Of a stretch of DNA of 64,000 nt, positions 38,061-49,102 are shown one piece after another. The first letter of the stretch is position 1. Each line of letters begins with the position of its first letter. Below the pieces are notes generated by a model. The model did no database searches. It worked only from the letters and a program-made list of their open reading frames with translations, and was not told the origin of the DNA. The translations under genes were made by a program, and so were the position numbers. Source of the stretch: Pseudomonas koreensis (GTDB taxonomy: Bacteria > Pseudomonadota > Gammaproteobacteria > Pseudomonadales > Pseudomonadaceae); the NCBI RefSeq assembly GCF_012986595.1, contig NZ_JAAQYM010000002.1, forward strand, positions 620,001-684,000, read 5' to 3'.

Positions 38061-39166
38061 GCCATGAATTACTGCTGAACCTGCGCAACCTCGCTTGCGG
38101 CTACCAAGATCAACGTGTGGTGCAGAACCTCAATCTGCACCTCAACGCCGGTGACATCGGCTGCCTGCTCGGTTCTTCCGGCTGCGGCAAGACCACCACC
38201 CTGCGCGCCATTGCCGGTTTCGAACCGGTGCACGAAGGGGAAATCACCCTCGGCGGCGAGACCATTTCCAGCGCCGGCTTCACCCTGGCCCCGGAGAAAC
38301 GCCGGATCGGCATGGTGTTCCAGGATTACGCGCTGTTCCCGCACATGAGCGTCGCGGACAACATCGCCTTCGGTATCCGCAAGCACCCGAACAAGGAGCG
38401 CGTTACCGAAGAACTGCTGGAACTGGTCAACTTGAAGAACCTCGGCAAGCGTTTCCCGCACGAGTTGTCCGGCGGCCAGCAACAGCGTGTCGCCCTCGCC
38501 CGCGCTTTGGCACCGGAGCCGCAATTGCTGCTGCTCGACGAGCCGTTCTCCAACCTCGACGGCGAGTTGCGCCGCAAGCTCAGCCACGAAGTGCGGGACA
38601 TCCTCAAGGCCCGTGGCACCAGTGCGATTCTGGTGACCCACGATCAGGAAGAAGCCTTCGCCGTGAGTGATCACGTTGGCGTGTTCAAGGAAGGCCGGCT
38701 GGAGCAGTGGGACACGCCCTACAACCTCTACCACGAGCCGGCGACGCCATTTGTCGCCAGTTTTATTGGTCAGGGCTATTTCATTCGCGGCCAGCTCGGC
38801 AGCCCGGAATCGGTGCAGACCGAACTCGGCGAACTGCGCGGCAACCGGGCCTACACCTGGCCGGTGGGCGGTGCGGTGGACGTGTTGCTGCGTCCGGATG
38901 ACATCGTTTATGCGCCAGACAGCGCGTTGAAAGCCCGGATCGTCGGCAAGACCTTCCTTGGCGCGTCAACCCTGTATCGCCTGCAGTTGCCGACGGGTGC
39001 GCAGCTGGAATCGATCTTCCCCAGTCATGCTGATCATCAGGTGGGGGCGGAGGTGGGAATTCGCGTTGCCGCTGAACACCTCGTCCTGTTCCAGGCTTCG
39101 GGCAGCACCGCTGCGCAAATCCCGGCGGTGGAAAACGGCGTCCGCCGCTTCAGCACCGCCCTCTAA
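38057..39166 (+). CDS. ABC transporter ATPase, FbpC/PotA-like, orphan
   Basis: This 369-residue ATPase has Walker [12 protein letters not shown], signature [15 protein letters not shown], Walker [13 protein letters not shown], the H-loop [12 protein letters not shown] and a C-terminal TOBE-like regulatory domain (about 240-360). It resembles the ferric-iron/polyamine/spermidine importer class. No permease or binding protein is nearby, so the substrate cannot be read. The start overlaps the argF stop by four bases. In P. aeruginosa the same gene also follows argF (PA3538, recalled). Confidence 0.85.
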   Translation: MSHELLLNLRNLACGYQDQRVVQNLNLHLNAGDIGCLLGSSGCGKTTTLRAIAGFEPVHEGEITLGGETISSAGFTLAPEKRRIGMVFQDYALFPHMSVADNIAFGIRKHPNKERVTEELLELVNLKNLGKRFPHELSGGQQQRVALARALAPEPQLLLLDEPFSNLDGELRRKLSHEVRDILKARGTSAILVTHDQEEAFAVSDHVGVFKEGRLEQWDTPYNLYHEPATPFVASFIGQGYFIRGQLGSPESVQTELGELRGNRAYTWPVGGAVDVLLRPDDIVYAPDSALKARIVGKTFLGASTLYRLQLPTGAQLESIFPSHADHQVGAEVGIRVAAEHLVLFQASGSTAAQIPAVENGVRRFSTAL

Positions 39167-39238
39167 GATCAAAAGATCGCAGCCTGCGGCAGCTCCTACA
39201 GGGATCAATGTAGGAGCTGCCGCAGGCTGCGATGTTTT
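39167..39238. repeat. REP pair, CAGCTCCTACA...TGTAGGAGCTG outward type
   Basis: AGATCAAAAGATCGCAGCCTGC and its mirrored TGTAGGAGCTGCCGCAGGCTGC arms are separated by about 10 bases. It sits between the ABC ATPase and the convergent PhzF-like gene and likely ends both transcripts. Confidence 0.85.
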
Positions 39239-39242
39239 GACT

Positions 39243-40025
39243 TTAAGCCAGCAGCAACCTACCGCTCGCAACCAGCGTGGCATTCCCGCCAATCTTCACC
39301 CGCTCACCTTCCATCCGGCAGAACAACTCCCCGCCCCGCGCCGAACGCTGGCACGCAGTCAAACTGGATTTGCCCAGACGTTTCGACCAATACGGAATCA
39401 GGCTGCAATGCGTAGAACCGGTGACCGGGTCTTCATTGATGCCAATCGCCGGGGCGAAATAGCGCGAGACGAAATCATGCTGATGACCGCGCGCCGTCAC
39501 GATGGCGCCGAGCCATGGCAGTTTCGCCAGCGCGACCATGTCCGGTTTGCAGTCGAGCACCGCTTGCTCCGACTCCAGCACCACAAACAGCTCGTTGGAA
39601 CCAAGCACATCCACCGCCTCGACGCCCAGCGCGCGCTCGACATCCAGCGTCACGCCAATCTCTGACGGCACGATCGACGGGAAATCCAGCCACAGACGAT
39701 CACCCTCGCGACTGACGCTCAGCGGCCCGGACTTGCAGACGAAGTCCAGCCGCTCGGCGTTTTCCTTATAGATTTCGAACAACACATAGGCGCTGGCCAG
39801 CGTCGCATGCCCGCACAGCGGCACTTCGGTGGTCGGGGTGAACCAGCGAATGTGCCACGCCGCGCCTTCGCGCACCACGAAGGCGGTTTCCGCCAGATTG
39901 TGCTCGGCGGCGATCTTCTGCATCAACTCGTCCGCGAGCCATGCGTCCAGTCGATAAACCATTGCCGGATTGCCACTGAATGGCCGATCACTGAACGCGT
40001 CGACCTGATGAAACTCGAGCTGCAT
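39243..40025 (-). CDS. PhzF-family isomerase/epimerase-like protein
   Basis: This 260-residue protein has the diaminopimelate-epimerase fold. E46 in NLAETAF is the catalytic Glu of the PhzF family, and GSTHCSL and PLCGHATLASAY are the other core motifs. The real substrate is unknown, since PhzF itself isomerises a phenazine precursor but most homologues do not sit in phenazine clusters. No phz genes are near. Start at 40025 gives the usual MQLEFHQVDAF. Confidence 0.82.
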   Translation of the reverse strand: MQLEFHQVDAFSDRPFSGNPAMVYRLDAWLADELMQKIAAEHNLAETAFVVREGAAWHIRWFTPTTEVPLCGHATLASAYVLFEIYKENAERLDFVCKSGPLSVSREGDRLWLDFPSIVPSEIGVTLDVERALGVEAVDVLGSNELFVVLESEQAVLDCKPDMVALAKLPWLGAIVTARGHQHDFVSRYFAPAIGINEDPVTGSTHCSLIPYWSKRLGKSSLTACQRSARGGELFCRMEGERVKIGGNATLVASGRLLLA

Positions 40026-40120
40026 AGCCTTCTCCCTGAGTCAGTTGGCAGAGCATGCGGCCACACGGCGCTGAGCACCAGTGACAGAACCGACCCATTT
40101 TCTTCATACAGCGTGCAGCG

Positions 40121-40591
40121 TCAGGCGCGACCGATGTCGGCGAATTTGGCTTGGGTATGTTCGGCCAGCACTGCCGGCGCCAGTTCGACTTCCAGACCAC
40201 GGCGGCCGGCACTGACATAAATGGTCGTAAAGCTCTGAGCCGAGTGATCAATGAAGGTGCGCAGGCGCTTCTTCTGACCCAAAGGGCTGATGCCGCCCAG
40301 CAGGTAACCGGTGGAACGCTGAGCAGCGGCCGGGTCAGCCATTTCGACTTTCTTCACACCTGCCGCGTGTGCCAGGCCCTTGAGGTCAAGGCTTCCGACG
40401 ACCGGCACTACAGCCACCAACAATTCGCCTTTTTCGCTGGCGGCCAGCAGCGTCTTGAACACCTGCGCCGGCGCCAGTGCCAGTTTTTCCGCGGCCTCCA
40501 GCCCGTAGGAGGCCGCCTTGGGATCATGTTCGTAACTGTGCACGCGATGTTCGGCACGAACTTTTTTCAACAAGTCCAACGCGGGGGTCAT
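40121..40591 (-). CDS. ybaK: YbaK-type Cys-tRNA(Pro) deacylase
   Basis: This 156-residue protein clears mischarged Cys-tRNA(Pro). The key Lys is K46 in QVFKTLLA, and [20 protein letters not shown] is the family segment. The length is normal. It is followed by the PhzF-like gene about 95 bases away on the same strand. It lies divergent from glpF, as in P. putida (recalled). Confidence 0.9.
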   Translation of the reverse strand: MTPALDLLKKVRAEHRVHSYEHDPKAASYGLEAAEKLALAPAQVFKTLLAASEKGELLVAVVPVVGSLDLKGLAHAAGVKKVEMADPAAAQRSTGYLLGGISPLGQKKRLRTFIDHSAQSFTTIYVSAGRRGLEVELAPAVLAEHTQAKFADIGRA

Positions 40592-40953
40592 GGCAGCTCC
40601 AGGCTCGGCATCAACAGAAAAATCCTGCCCCGGATTCTAGGCCATCACCTGACAAAAGGCTCTAGCGCAAGCCCCGTTTTCCGGGCTTTGCAGGCGAAAC
40701 GCCGGACTATCGCCGCAGTCACCCGCAGGATCATTCAGCAAGCTGATAGTTGAATTGTGACCGACGGTTCACTTTCGACCTTTGACAGGTTTGTTTCTTG
40801 TCTATATTTTTTCGAATCTGAATAATGTAAGAATTATGGTCACCGCAGCACCCAGCAGTAAACCGGGAACAGGATGGGGATCCTGCCTCGGTGAAAATCG
40901 CGCCTTGCCCTGTCGGCAAACGCGCCAGACAACAACAAAAATCGAGGTTTTCA
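40592..40953. promoter_or_regulatory. Intergenic region with glpF promoter
   Basis: The 362-base gap between divergent ybaK and glpF contains the regulatory region for glycerol uptake. The stretch near 40800-40830 is AT-rich (TATATTTTTTCGAATCTGAATAATG) and may hold the -10 and a degenerate GlpR site. No clear perfect operator like the one at 44511 was found. No gene is supported in it. Confidence 0.4.
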
Positions 40954-41805
40954 ATGACAACTGCTTTACAGCAACCATCGCTATCGAGCCAATGCATGGC
41001 CGAGTTTCTGGGTACTGCACTGCTGATCTTTTTCGGCACCGGTTGTGTCGCCGCGCTCAAGGTCGCGGGCGCCAGCTTCGGCCTGTGGGAAATCAGCATC
41101 ATCTGGGGCGTCGGCGTGAGCATGGCGATCTACCTGACCGCCGGCGTTTCCGGCGCGCACCTGAATCCCGCCGTGAGTATCGCCCTGAGCATTTTCGCTG
41201 ACTTCGAAAAGCGCAAACTGCCGTTCTACATTCTGTCGCAGATCGCCGGCGCGTTCTGCGGCGCGCTGTTGGTTTACACGCTGTACAGCAATCTGTTCTT
41301 CGATTACGAACAAACCCACCACATGGTGCGTGGCACGGCGGCAAGCCTTGAACTGGCGTCGGTGTTCTCGACCTTCCCGAACCCGGTGCTGTCCACCGCC
41401 CAGGCGTTCCTGGTCGAGGTGATCATCACCGCGATTCTGATGGGCGTGATCATGTCCCTGACCGACGACAACAACGGCCTGCCGAAAGGCCCGCTGGCAC
41501 CGCTGCTGATCGGTTTGCTGATCGCGGTGATCGGCAGCTCGATGGGCCCGCTGACCGGTTTCGCGATGAACCCGGCCCGTGACTTCGGTCCGAAACTGAT
41601 GACTTTCTTCGCTGGCTGGGGTGAAATTTCGGTCACTGGCGGTCGCGATATTCCGTACTTCCTGATTCCGATTTTTGCACCGATTGTCGGTGCCTGCCTC
41701 GGCGCTGCCGGGTATCGCGGGCTCATCGCCCGTCACCTGACCGGCGCCACACCTGCTACAAAGGATGCAGAACCGGCCATTGACGGCAAACCAAGAACTT
41801 CTTGA
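40954..41805 (+). CDS. glpF: Glycerol facilitator (aquaglyceroporin)
   Basis: This 283-residue MIP-family channel has six transmembrane helices and both NPA motifs (SGAHLNPAVS and GFAMNPARDFGPKL). It admits glycerol and related polyols. ATG at 40954 has GAGG six bases upstream and gives the standard start. The glpK gene starts 78 bases later, so they likely form an operon. A lysine/proline-rich tail follows the last helix. Confidence 0.95.
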   Translation: MTTALQQPSLSSQCMAEFLGTALLIFFGTGCVAALKVAGASFGLWEISIIWGVGVSMAIYLTAGVSGAHLNPAVSIALSIFADFEKRKLPFYILSQIAGAFCGALLVYTLYSNLFFDYEQTHHMVRGTAASLELASVFSTFPNPVLSTAQAFLVEVIITAILMGVIMSLTDDNNGLPKGPLAPLLIGLLIAVIGSSMGPLTGFAMNPARDFGPKLMTFFAGWGEISVTGGRDIPYFLIPIFAPIVGACLGAAGYRGLIARHLTGATPATKDAEPAIDGKPRTS

Positions 41806-41835
41806 AACAGTCGGCGCGGGCTCCTGCCCATTTAG

Positions 41836-43386
<1,551 letters not shown>

Positions 43387-43481
43387 GCCAACCTGCAGAT
43401 CCAGATAGGCATCTAACTGGTAGGGAGGAGATTCCTGCGGCATCATGGGCAAATTTTGCACGGCAGCCCAAAGGACGCCCC

Positions 43482-44237
43482 ATGAATCTGCCTCCCCGTC
43501 AGCAACAAATCCTCGAGCTGGTCCGCGAACGCGGCTATGTGAGCATCGAGGAAATGGCCACGCTGTTCGTTGTTACCCCGCAAACCATCCGCCGCGACAT
43601 CAATCAGCTCGCGGAAGCCAATCTGTTGCGTCGCTACCATGGCGGCGCGGCCTACGATTCCAGCGTCGAAAACACTGCCTATGCGATGCGCGCCGACCAG
43701 ATGCGCGACGAAAAACAACGCATCGGTGAAGCCATCGCCGCGCAGATCCCCGATCACGCCTCGCTGTTCATCAATATCGGTACGACTACCGAGTCGATTG
43801 CCCGCGCCCTGCTCAACCACAATCACCTGAAGATCATCACCAACAACCTGCACGTCGCCTCGATGCTCAGCGCCAAGGATGATTTCGATGTGCTGCTGAC
43901 CGGCGGCAATGTACGCCGTGACGGCGGCGTGGTGGGTCAGGCGAGCGTGGACTTCATCAATCAGTTCAAGGTGGATTTTGCACTGGTGGGGATTAGCGGG
44001 ATTGACGAGGACGGAAGCCTGCTCGACTTCGACTATCAGGAAGTGCGCGTTTCCCAGGCGATCATTGCCAATGCGCGGCAGGTGATTCTGGCGGCGGATT
44101 CGAGCAAGTTCGGGCGTAACGCGATGATCCGCCTCGGCCCGATCAGCCTGATCGATTGCCTGGTCACCGACCAGCAGCCGGTACCGGCATTGGCGCAGTT
44201 GTTGAGTCAGCACAAGATTCGCCTGGAAGTCGTTTAA
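43482..44237 (+). CDS. glpR: GlpR glycerol-3-phosphate regulon repressor (DeoR family)
   Basis: This 251-residue repressor has an N-terminal DeoR helix-turn-helix ([23 protein letters not shown]) and a C-terminal sugar-phosphate-sensing domain ([22 protein letters not shown]). Glycerol-3-phosphate lifts repression. It lies 95 bases after glpK and before glpD, the conserved Pseudomonas order. The target site is probably the palindrome at 44511-44524. Confidence 0.95.
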   Translation: MNLPPRQQQILELVRERGYVSIEEMATLFVVTPQTIRRDINQLAEANLLRRYHGGAAYDSSVENTAYAMRADQMRDEKQRIGEAIAAQIPDHASLFINIGTTTESIARALLNHNHLKIITNNLHVASMLSAKDDFDVLLTGGNVRRDGGVVGQASVDFINQFKVDFALVGISGIDEDGSLLDFDYQEVRVSQAIIANARQVILAADSSKFGRNAMIRLGPISLIDCLVTDQQPVPALAQLLSQHKIRLEVV

Positions 44238-44260
44238 ACCCTACTTGGCGCAGCTCCCCT

Positions 44261-44393
44261 GTGGCGAGGGAGCTTGCTCCCGCTGGGCTGCGAAGCGGCC
44301 CCAAAACCATCCAACCTAATTCATCCAGCCACGCCTTGCGCACCGGATTCACGACGGCTGCGACGCCGAGCGGGAGCAAGCTCCCTCGCCACA
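44261..44393. repeat. REP pair, GCGAGGGAGCTTGCTCCCGC type
   Basis: TGTGGCGAGGGAGCTTGCTC and the mirrored CTCCCTCGCCACA arm enclose about 90 bases, with GCTGCGAAGC and GGCTGCGACGCC inner arms. It fills the first half of the 328-base gap between glpR and glpD. Confidence 0.85.
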
Positions 44394-44510
44394 AAAAACA
44401 TCCCCCGCCTCAAAATGTTCGGAAATTTTCTTTTAACTGCCCTTCGATGAGTTTTTTCAATCGAAGTTGACTGGCTGTGCGCGTCTTTATGGGCTACCAT
44501 TTTCGCAAAT

Positions 44511-44524
44511 GAACATTAATGTTC
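44511..44524. promoter_or_regulatory. Probable GlpR operator upstream of glpD
   Basis: GAACATTAATGTTC is a perfect 14-base palindrome, extended by CGCAAAT and CGATTT. It resembles the GlpR operator half TGTTCGA/TCGAACA. It lies 42 bases before the glpD start, just after a possible -10 (TACCAT, 44495-44500), well placed for repression. Confidence 0.65.
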
Positions 44525-44565
44525 GATTTCCAAGACAGAAAATCAAAAGAGCCCGAGGCCAGCCG

Positions 44566-46101
44566 ATGTCCACATCTACCTTGCGTACGCCCCCTATCTC
44601 CGAGATCTACGACGTTGCCGTAATTGGCGGCGGGATCAATGGCGTGGGGATCGCAGCGGATGCCGCCGGTCGCGGTCTCTCGGTGTTCCTTTGCGAAAAG
44701 GATGACTTGGCCAGCCACACCTCGTCGGCTAGCAGCAAGCTGATCCATGGTGGCCTGCGCTACCTTGAACATTACGAATTCCGTCTGGTGCGTGAAGCAC
44801 TGGCCGAGCGCGAAGTGCTGCTGGCCAAGGCGCCGCACATCGTCAAGCCGATGCGCTTCGTGCTGCCGCACCGTCCGCACCTGCGTCCGGCGTGGATGAT
44901 CCGCGCCGGCCTGTTCCTGTATGACAACCTCGGCAAGCGCGAAAAACTGCCGGGTTCGAAAAGCCTGAAGTTCGGTGCCGACAGCGCGCTGAAAAGTGAA
45001 ATCACCAAGGGCTTCGAATACTCCGATTGCTGGGTCGATGACGCCCGTCTCGTGGTCCTGAACGCCATGGCCGCCCGGGAACAAGGCGCCCATGTGCACA
45101 CCCAGACCCGTTGCGTCAGCGCCCGCCGCGCCAAGGGCCTGTGGCACCTGAACCTGGAACGTGCCGACGGCAGCCTGTTTTCGATCACCGCCAAAGCGCT
45201 GGTGAACGCGGCCGGCCCGTGGGTCGCCAAGTTCATACGTGACGACCTGAAGATGGAATCGCCGTACGGCATCCGCCTGATCCAGGGCAGCCACATCATC
45301 GTGCCGAAACTGTACGAAGGTGAACACGCGCACATCCTGCAAAACGAAGATCAGCGCATCGTTTTCACCATTCCGTACCTGAATCACTTCACCCTGATCG
45401 GCACCACTGACCGCGAATACACCGGCGACCCGGCCAAAGTGGCGATTACCGACGGCGAAACCGATTACCTGCTCAAAGTGGTCAATGCCCACTTCAAGAA
45501 GCAGATCAGCCGCGACGACATCCAGCACAGCTACTCGGGCGTGCGTCCGCTGTGCAATGACGAATCCGACAACCCTTCGGCCGTGACCCGCGATTACACC
45601 CTGGCGTTGTCCGGTGGCGGCGAAGAGGCACCGCTGCTGTCGGTGTTCGGCGGCAAACTGACCACTTACCGCAAACTGGCTGAATCGGCGATGGCGCAAC
45701 TGCTGCCATTCTTCACCCAGATGCGCCCGAGCTGGACGGCAACCGCCACCCTGCCCGGCGGCGAAGACATGACCACCCCGCAGGCCTTGAGCGCGCAGAT
45801 TCGCGACAAGTTCGACTTCGTGCCGAGCGAAATCGCCCGCCGCTGGGCCACCACCTACGGCAGCCGCAGCTGGCGCATGCTCGAAGGCGTGGAAACCCTG
45901 GCAGAAATGGGCGAGCACATCGGCGGCGGGCTCTACACCCGTGAAGTCGATTACCTGTGCAGCGAAGAATGGGCCACCACTGCCCACGACATCCTGTGGC
46001 GTCGCAGCAAACTGGGCCTGTTCACCACCCCGGTCGAGCAGGAGAAGCTGGCGGCTTACCTGGGCAAGGTCGAGCAGAATCGCAAGATTGAAGCGGCCTG
46101 A
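44566..46101 (+). CDS. glpD: Aerobic glycerol-3-phosphate dehydrogenase
   Basis: This 511-residue membrane-associated flavoenzyme oxidises glycerol-3-phosphate to dihydroxyacetone phosphate and feeds ubiquinone. The FAD-binding GGGINGVGIAADAAGRG and SSKLIHGGLRYLEHYEF motifs are clear, and the rest matches the family throughout. ATG at 44566 has GAGG seven bases upstream. Longer in-frame starts upstream overlap the operator and are rejected. A terminator follows. Confidence 0.96.
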   Translation: MSTSTLRTPPISEIYDVAVIGGGINGVGIAADAAGRGLSVFLCEKDDLASHTSSASSKLIHGGLRYLEHYEFRLVREALAEREVLLAKAPHIVKPMRFVLPHRPHLRPAWMIRAGLFLYDNLGKREKLPGSKSLKFGADSALKSEITKGFEYSDCWVDDARLVVLNAMAAREQGAHVHTQTRCVSARRAKGLWHLNLERADGSLFSITAKALVNAAGPWVAKFIRDDLKMESPYGIRLIQGSHIIVPKLYEGEHAHILQNEDQRIVFTIPYLNHFTLIGTTDREYTGDPAKVAITDGETDYLLKVVNAHFKKQISRDDIQHSYSGVRPLCNDESDNPSAVTRDYTLALSGGGEEAPLLSVFGGKLTTYRKLAESAMAQLLPFFTQMRPSWTATATLPGGEDMTTPQALSAQIRDKFDFVPSEIARRWATTYGSRSWRMLEGVETLAEMGEHIGGGLYTREVDYLCSEEWATTAHDILWRRSKLGLFTTPVEQEKLAAYLGKVEQNRKIEAA

Positions 46102-46120
46102 TCTGAACATCGCTTGATCG

Positions 46121-46158
46121 AAAGCCCCTGAATTGTGAGATTCAGGGGCTTTTTTTTA
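46121..46158 (+). terminator. glpD terminator
   Basis: AAAGCCCCTGAA and TTCAGGGGCTTT form a stem with a short loop followed by eight T, 20 bases after the glpD stop. Confidence 0.9.
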
Positions 46159-46179
46159 TCCGCGCCGGACGCTGAATCG

Positions 46180-46275
46180 GTGGCAAGGGCACTTGCGCAC
46201 GCGGGCTCGCGTAACGGCCCCGCTCATAAAAGCGGGCCTGCTGCGCAGTCCAACGGGAGCAAGCTCCCTCGCCAC
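46180..46275. repeat. Degenerate REP pair
   Basis: The right arm (CGGGAGCAAGCTCCCTCGCCACA-like, ending 46275) matches the family at 1871, but the left arm has many changes (GTGGCAAGGGCACTTGCGCACGC). It looks like a decaying copy. It lies in the glpD-aatJ gap. Confidence 0.7.
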
Positions 46276-46312
46276 AAAGATCGTCGTGCCGGAAACAACC
46301 GGCAAAACAACG

Positions 46313-46326
46313 TTCGGTTTTCCGAA
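46313..46326. promoter_or_regulatory. AauR-type palindrome 1 upstream of aatJ
   Basis: TTCGGTTTTCCGAA matches exactly the TTCGG-N4-CCGAA site reported for AauR in P. putida (recalled). It lies about 108 bases upstream of the -24 element of the sigma54 promoter, typical for an NtrC-type enhancer site. Confidence 0.75.
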
Positions 46327-46343
46327 CGCGACCTCCCGGTCAA

Positions 46344-46357
46344 TTCGGATAACCGGA
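46344..46357. promoter_or_regulatory. AauR-type palindrome 2 upstream of aatJ
   Basis: TTCGGATAACCGGA differs from TTCGG-N4-CCGAA at one position. Its centre is 31 bases from that of site 1, about three helical turns, so both face the same side of the DNA. An additional CCGG-N6-CCGG palindrome lies at 46288-46303. Confidence 0.65.
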
Positions 46358-46433
46358 TCAGTTTCAGCCAAAAACATCGACACAAAACTTTAATACCCTT
46401 AAAAATCAAACAGTTAACCTTCTACAACTGGTC

Positions 46434-46449
46434 TGGCACGACTCATGCT
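46434..46449 (+). promoter_or_regulatory. Sigma54 (-24/-12) promoter of aatJ
   Basis: TGGCACGACTCATGCT fits the TGGCACG-N4-TTGCW consensus except for one T to A change, with GG and GC ten bases apart as required. It lies about 116 bases before the aatJ start codon, downstream of the two palindromes. Confidence 0.75.
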
Positions 46450-46564
46450 CTACACTCTCTCGACGAATGCCTGCCGTGCCAACACTTCAGGAGCCGTCAG
46501 GCATTCGAAGCACAAAAGGGCCGACGAACTGGCTCCATAAAAAAAACAATTCGAGGAAAATTTG

Positions 46565-47491
46565 ATGCGCATCGTTCCCCATATCCTGGGCGCAGCCATT
46601 GCTGCCGCTCTGATCAGCACACCAGTTTTCGCCGCCGAACTCACCGGCACCCTGAAGAAAATCAACGATTCCGGCACCATCACGCTCGCTCACCGCGACA
46701 GCTCCATCCCGTTTTCCTACATCGCGGATGCTTCCGGCAAACCCGTGGGCTACTCCCACGACATTCAAGTGGCCATCGTTGAAGCCCTGAAAAAAGACCT
46801 GAACAAGCCAAACTTGCAGGTCAAGTACAACCTGGTGACTTCGCAAACCCGTATCCCGCTGATCCAGAACGGCACCGCGGATATCGAGTGCGGCTCCACC
46901 ACCAACAACGCCGAACGCGCCCAGCAAGTCGACTTCACCGTCAACATCTTCGAAATCGGCACCCGTCTGCTGGTCAAGAAAGACAAGGATGGCAACCCGT
47001 CCTACAAGGACTTTGCCGACCTGAAAGGCAAAAACGTCGTGACCACCGCCGGCACCACGTCCGAGCGCATCATCAAAGCGATGAACGCCGACAAGCAGAT
47101 GGGCATGAACATCATCTCCGCCAAAGACCACGGCGAATCCTTCAACATGCTGGAAAGCGGCCGCGCCGTTGCCTTCATGATGGACGACGCCCTGCTGGCT
47201 GGCGAAGAAGCCAAGGCCAAGAAGCCGGACGACTGGGTCATCACCGGTACGCCGCAGTCCTTCGAAGCCTATGCGTGCATGGTTCGCAAAGACGACCCGG
47301 CCTTCAAGAAAGCTGTCGATGACGCCATCGTTGGCCTGTACAAGTCCGGCGAGATCAACAAGATCTACAGCAAGTGGTTCGAAAGCGCGATTCCGCCAAA
47401 AGGCCTGAACCTCAACTTCCCGATGAGCGACAAGGTCAAAGAGCTGATCGCCAACCCGAGCGACAAGCCGGCGCCTGACGTAAAAATCTGA
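46565..47491 (+). CDS. aatJ: Glutamate/aspartate ABC transporter substrate-binding protein
   Basis: This 308-residue periplasmic protein has a signal peptide (to about residue 23, TPVFAAE), then the type II binding fold with RDSSIPFSYIAD and CGSTTNNAERAQQ (the segment that binds the amino acid carboxylates). It binds acidic amino acids in relatives. GAGG lies eight bases before the ATG. It is followed by a hairpin and the permease genes. AatJ is the first gene of aatJQMP in P. putida. Confidence 0.93.
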   Translation: MRIVPHILGAAIAAALISTPVFAAELTGTLKKINDSGTITLAHRDSSIPFSYIADASGKPVGYSHDIQVAIVEALKKDLNKPNLQVKYNLVTSQTRIPLIQNGTADIECGSTTNNAERAQQVDFTVNIFEIGTRLLVKKDKDGNPSYKDFADLKGKNVVTTAGTTSERIIKAMNADKQMGMNIISAKDHGESFNMLESGRAVAFMMDDALLAGEEAKAKKPDDWVITGTPQSFEAYACMVRKDDPAFKKAVDDAIVGLYKSGEINKIYSKWFESAIPPKGLNLNFPMSDKVKELIANPSDKPAPDVKI

Positions 47492-47508
47492 TTCCTGACT
47501 AACCTTAT

Positions 47509-47537
47509 CGCCTGAGGGAGCCACCCTCCCTCAGGCG
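47509..47537 (+). other. Strong hairpin between aatJ and aatQ
   Basis: CGCCTGAGGGAG and CTCCCTCAGGCG form a perfect 12-pair stem with a five-base loop, with no T-run after it. It is likely an mRNA stabiliser or partial attenuator that gives the binding protein more transcript than the permease genes. Confidence 0.6.
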
Positions 47538-47684
47538 TCTGTTACTACCTGCTGGCTTTACTGTGGAACACTCGACCTGGCGGTTTCCGAGCCGATCGCG
47601 TGTGCCCGGCGTTCAACGTCGGACGGGAAAGGATCTTCCCCAAGCGGGTGCTTGTACATCGATCGATTTCGAGGGGAGACCCTA

Positions 47685-48431
47685 ATGAATTACAACTGGG
47701 ACTGGGGCGTGTTCTTCAAGTCCACCGGCGTGGGCAGCGAGACTTATCTCGACTGGTTCATTTCCGGTCTGGGCTGGACCATTGCCATCGCCGTCGTGGC
47801 ATGGATCATCGCCTTGCTGCTGGGCTCCATTCTGGGGGTCATGCGCACGGTGCCGAGCCGCCTCGTATCGGGCATCGCGACCTGCTACGTGGAACTGTTT
47901 CGCAATGTGCCGCTGCTGGTTCAGCTGTTTATCTGGTACTTCCTGGTGCCCGATCTGCTGCCGCAAAACCTGCAGGACTGGTACAAACAGGATCTGAACC
48001 CGACCACCTCGGCCTACCTGAGCGTCGTCGTGTGCCTGGGCCTGTTCACCGCCGCTCGCGTCTGTGAACAAGTGCGCACCGGCATCCAGGCGCTGCCACG
48101 CGGCCAGGAATCTGCCGCTCGCGCCATGGGTTTCAAGCTGCCGCAGATCTACTGGAACGTGCTGCTGCCCCAGGCCTACCGCATCATCATTCCGCCGCTG
48201 ACCTCGGAATTCCTCAACGTCTTCAAGAACTCCTCCGTGGCGTCCCTGATCGGCCTGATGGAACTGCTGGCGCAAACCAAACAGACCGCCGAATTTTCGG
48301 CCAACCTGTTTGAAGCCTTCACCCTGGCCACGCTGATCTACTTCACCCTGAACATGAGCCTGATGCTGCTGATGCGCCTGGTCGAGAAGAAAGTCGCAGT
48401 GCCCGGCCTGATCTCCGTGGGGGGTAAATAA
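47685..48431 (+). CDS. aatQ: Acidic amino-acid ABC permease, GltJ/AatQ type
   Basis: This 248-residue polar amino-acid permease has about five helices, with EQVRTGIQALPRGQESAARAMGF as the cytoplasmic EAA-like loop. GAGGGGAG lies 8-13 bases before the ATG. Its stop overlaps the aatM start by one base. It forms the channel with AatM. Confidence 0.92.
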   Translation: MNYNWDWGVFFKSTGVGSETYLDWFISGLGWTIAIAVVAWIIALLLGSILGVMRTVPSRLVSGIATCYVELFRNVPLLVQLFIWYFLVPDLLPQNLQDWYKQDLNPTTSAYLSVVVCLGLFTAARVCEQVRTGIQALPRGQESAARAMGFKLPQIYWNVLLPQAYRIIIPPLTSEFLNVFKNSSVASLIGLMELLAQTKQTAEFSANLFEAFTLATLIYFTLNMSLMLLMRLVEKKVAVPGLISVGGK

Positions 48432-49102
48432 TGGACTTCGATTTCAGCGGCATCATCCCCGCGATCCCGGGCCTGTGGAACGGCATGGTCATGACCCTGC
48501 AGTTGATGGTCATGGGCGTGGTCGGCGGCATCGTGCTGGGGACCATCCTCGCGCTGATGCGCTTGTCGTCCAGCAAACTGCTGTCACGCGTGGCCGGCGC
48601 CTATGTGAACTACTTCCGCTCGATCCCGCTGCTGCTGGTGATCACCTGGTTCTACCTGGCGGTGCCGTTCGTGCTGCGCTGGATCACCGGCGAAGACACC
48701 CCGATCGGCGCGTTCACCTCCTGCGTCGTGGCCTTCATGATGTTCGAAGCCGCGTACTTCTGTGAAATCGTCCGGGCCGGCGTGCAGTCAATCCCCAAAG
48801 GCCAGATGGCCGCCGCGCAAGCGATGGGCATGACCTATGGCCAGACCATGCGTCTGATCATCCTGCCCCAGGCGTTCCGCAAGATGACCCCGTTGCTGCT
48901 GCAACAGTCGATCATCCTGTTCCAGGACACCTCGCTGGTCTACACCGTGGGCCTGGTGGACTTCCTCAACTCCGCCCGCTCCAGCGGCGACATCATCGGT
49001 CGTTCCAACGAGTTCCTGATCTTCGCCGGTGTCGTCTACTTCATCATCAGCTTTTCCGCCTCGCTGCTGGTCAAGCGTCTGCAAAAAAGGTTCGCCGTAT
49101 GA
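48431..49102 (+). CDS. aatM: Acidic amino-acid ABC permease, GltK/AatM type
   Basis: This 223-residue permease is the partner of AatQ. It has the EAA-like loop [23 protein letters not shown] and about five helices. It overlaps aatQ by one base and aatP by four (ATGA). Confidence 0.92.
   Translation: MDFDFSGIIPAIPGLWNGMVMTLQLMVMGVVGGIVLGTILALMRLSSSKLLSRVAGAYVNYFRSIPLLLVITWFYLAVPFVLRWITGEDTPIGAFTSCVVAFMMFEAAYFCEIVRAGVQSIPKGQMAAAQAMGMTYGQTMRLIILPQAFRKMTPLLLQQSIILFQDTSLVYTVGLVDFLNSARSSGDIIGRSNEFLIFAGVVYFIISFSASLLVKRLQKRFAV

Noticed and set aside
40739..40775. GTGACCGACGGTTCAC as a CRP/Vfr-like site before glpF
   Set aside because: The spacer between the GTGA and TCAC halves is eight bases rather than the six of a CRP site, so it was not called.
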